Of a stretch of 23,733 nt of DNA, positions 22,848-23,733 are shown in pieces. The notes below the pieces were generated by a model, which saw only the letters and a list, made by a program, of their open reading frames with translations, was not told where the DNA came from and made no database searches. This stretch comes from Croceimicrobium sp965658965 (GTDB taxonomy: Bacteria > Bacteroidota > Bacteroidia > Flavobacteriales > Schleiferiaceae), in the NCBI GenBank assembly GCA_965658965.1, contig CBFHVV010000044.1, positions 1 through 23,733 on the forward strand. The letters are read 5' to 3'. The position numbers were made by a program, and so were the translations under genes. Position 1 is the stretch's first letter; each line of letters opens with the position of its first letter.

Positions 22848-23733
22848 ACTCTATTGGCCTTCCATTTACTTCCGCTGCCAGACGCACTGTTACTTGCTTT
22901 GAGGGCGCCTTTACTGAGCTTATGATCTGCTAAGAGATGTGCACTAATCATTGCCGCAATTTCAGCATTTTCCTCAGAGCTCTGATCTAAAAGCTCAGGC
23001 GAGAAATGTTTCTTTACAAAATGGGTATCGAAATTACCGGAGATAAAAGCCTCGTGTTGCATTACAAATTTGGCGAACTCCATGGTAGTATGTAAGCCCA
23101 CAATCTTATAATCTTCAATAGCACGAATCATGCGCATGCGTGCCTCTTCCCTATCTTTTCCATAAGTTACCAACTTAGAAATCATTGGATCGTAGTAGAT
23201 TGGAATATCCATACCTTCTACAAAGCCGTCATCTACACGCACACCTACGCCATGCGGGCGTTTATACACTCTTAGCTTTCCAATATCAGGCATAAAGTTT
23301 TCGCGAGCATTCTCTGCATAAACACGTACCTCAATGGAGTGTCCATTTATTTTAAGGTCTTCTTGTTGGAAGGAAAGCTTTTCCCCTCGGGCTACCCTAA
23401 TCTGTTCTTTCACTAGATCTACGCCAGTGATCATTTCGGTTACAGGATGCTCTACTTGCAGACGAGTATTCATTTCCATGAAATAGAAATTATGCTGCTC
23501 ATCCATAATAAACTCTACTGTCCCCGCTCCAATATAATCACAGGAACGCGCTACATCTACTGCCTTTGCTCCCATTTCAGCTCTAAGCTTTTCATTGATA
23601 ATTGGAGAAGGCGCTTCTTCAATTACTTTTTGGTGGCGGCGTTGCACCGAGCACTCGCGTTCAAAAAGATGCACTCTATTTCCATGCGTATCACATAAAA
23701 CTTGAACTTCAATGTGACGGGGAGATCCTACAT
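22844..23733 (-). CDS. accC: Biotin carboxylase subunit of an acyl-CoA carboxylase, N-terminal part beyond the window
   Basis: Carboxylates biotin on the carrier protein, using ATP and bicarbonate, for fatty-acid or acyl-CoA metabolism. The frame is open to the right edge, reading PRHIEVQVL and NRVHLFERECSVQRRHQKVI, so the 295 visible residues correspond to E. coli AccC from about residue 207. The GTG at 23674 is internal, not a start. Active-site motifs are MEMNTRLQVEHPVTEMITGV (the metal-binding Glu and Asn) and GHSIEVRVYAEN (with the catalytic Arg). About 50 residues extend beyond the E. coli end, from ELLDQSSEENAE to KWKANRV, giving a protein near 500 residues, a size seen in Bacteroidota acyl-CoA carboxylase subunits. 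Whether it serves acetyl-CoA or another acyl-CoA is open. Confidence 0.9.
   Translation of the reverse strand, partial: VGSPRHIEVQVLCDTHGNRVHLFERECSVQRRHQKVIEEAPSPIINEKLRAEMGAKAVDVARSCDYIGAGTVEFIMDEQHNFYFMEMNTRLQVEHPVTEMITGVDLVKEQIRVARGEKLSFQQEDLKINGHSIEVRVYAENARENFMPDIGKLRVYKRPHGVGVRVDDGFVEGMDIPIYYDPMISKLVTYGKDREEARMRMIRAIEDYKIVGLHTTMEFAKFVMQHEAFISGNFDTHFVKKHFSPELLDQSSEENAEIAAMISAHLLADHKLSKGALKASNSASGSGSKWKANRV

Noticed and set aside
1..23733. CRISPR array, insertion sequence, prophage, integron or defence island
   Set aside because: No regularly spaced repeats, transposase, integrase, phage or restriction genes were seen; the gene content is core-like. RecQ, AlbA_2 and the zinc proteins were considered as a defence set but are not adjacent and lack the usual partners.

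Overview
The window is an AT-rich, densely coded stretch of chromosome from a member of the Bacteroidota, most probably a marine or aquatic flavobacterium (order Flavobacteriales). Several lines point there: families largely confined to the phylum (DUF4294, and probably DUF6588, DUF6268 and DUF3667); secretion signals ending in A-Q; starts without clear Shine-Dalgarno sequences; and promoter boxes of the Bacteroidota type (TTG, about 19 bases, then TANNTTTG), best seen before the HU gene. No insertion sequence, prophage, CRISPR array, tRNA or rRNA was found. This is an ordinary core-genome region, not an obvious island.

Layout. Positions 1-902: the end of an Fpg/Nei-type DNA glycosylase with a finger lacking all zinc cysteines, followed in the same frame, after one stop codon, by a small CPXCG zinc protein. 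904-1185 (minus): DUF493. 1235-4139: a tight run of Mpo1-like membrane protein, AAA_28 ATPase and a RecQ helicase whose zinc module sits after, not before, a winged-helix-like region. 4198-6597: a DUF6588 outer-membrane-type protein, fmt, and HU with its own promoter. 6642-8414 (minus): prmC and, upstream of it, sucD, separated by a terminator. 8415-8909 has no gene but holds a structured element. 8910-10806 (minus): a CrtA-like protein, a small zinc protein and a secreted NTF2-like protein. 10868-11959: a DUF6268 outer-membrane protein. 11956-13385 (minus): a universal stress protein, DUF2147 and a lipoprotein. 13630-17639: a likely operon of DEAD-box helicase, Bcr/CflA efflux pump, PhzF-like protein and AlbA_2 protein. 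17874-18398 (minus): a membrane protein. 18591-21100: thioesterase and Tex overlapping by 4 bases. 21476-22207: a DUF3667 membrane protein. 22191-23733 (minus): DUF4294 and the truncated accC.

Many genes serve information processing: repair (glycosylase, RecQ), nucleoid structure (HU), translation (Fmt, PrmC), and RNA handling (DEAD-box, Tex). Others serve central metabolism (SucD, biotin carboxylase), and a set of short cell-envelope proteins has unknown roles. I do not see a clear undescribed multi-gene system. The points most worth a second look are the structured intergenic element at 8519-8624, a PhzF-like protein whose catalytic Glu position is Ala, the zincless glycosylase abutting a zinc protein, and the RecQ domain order.
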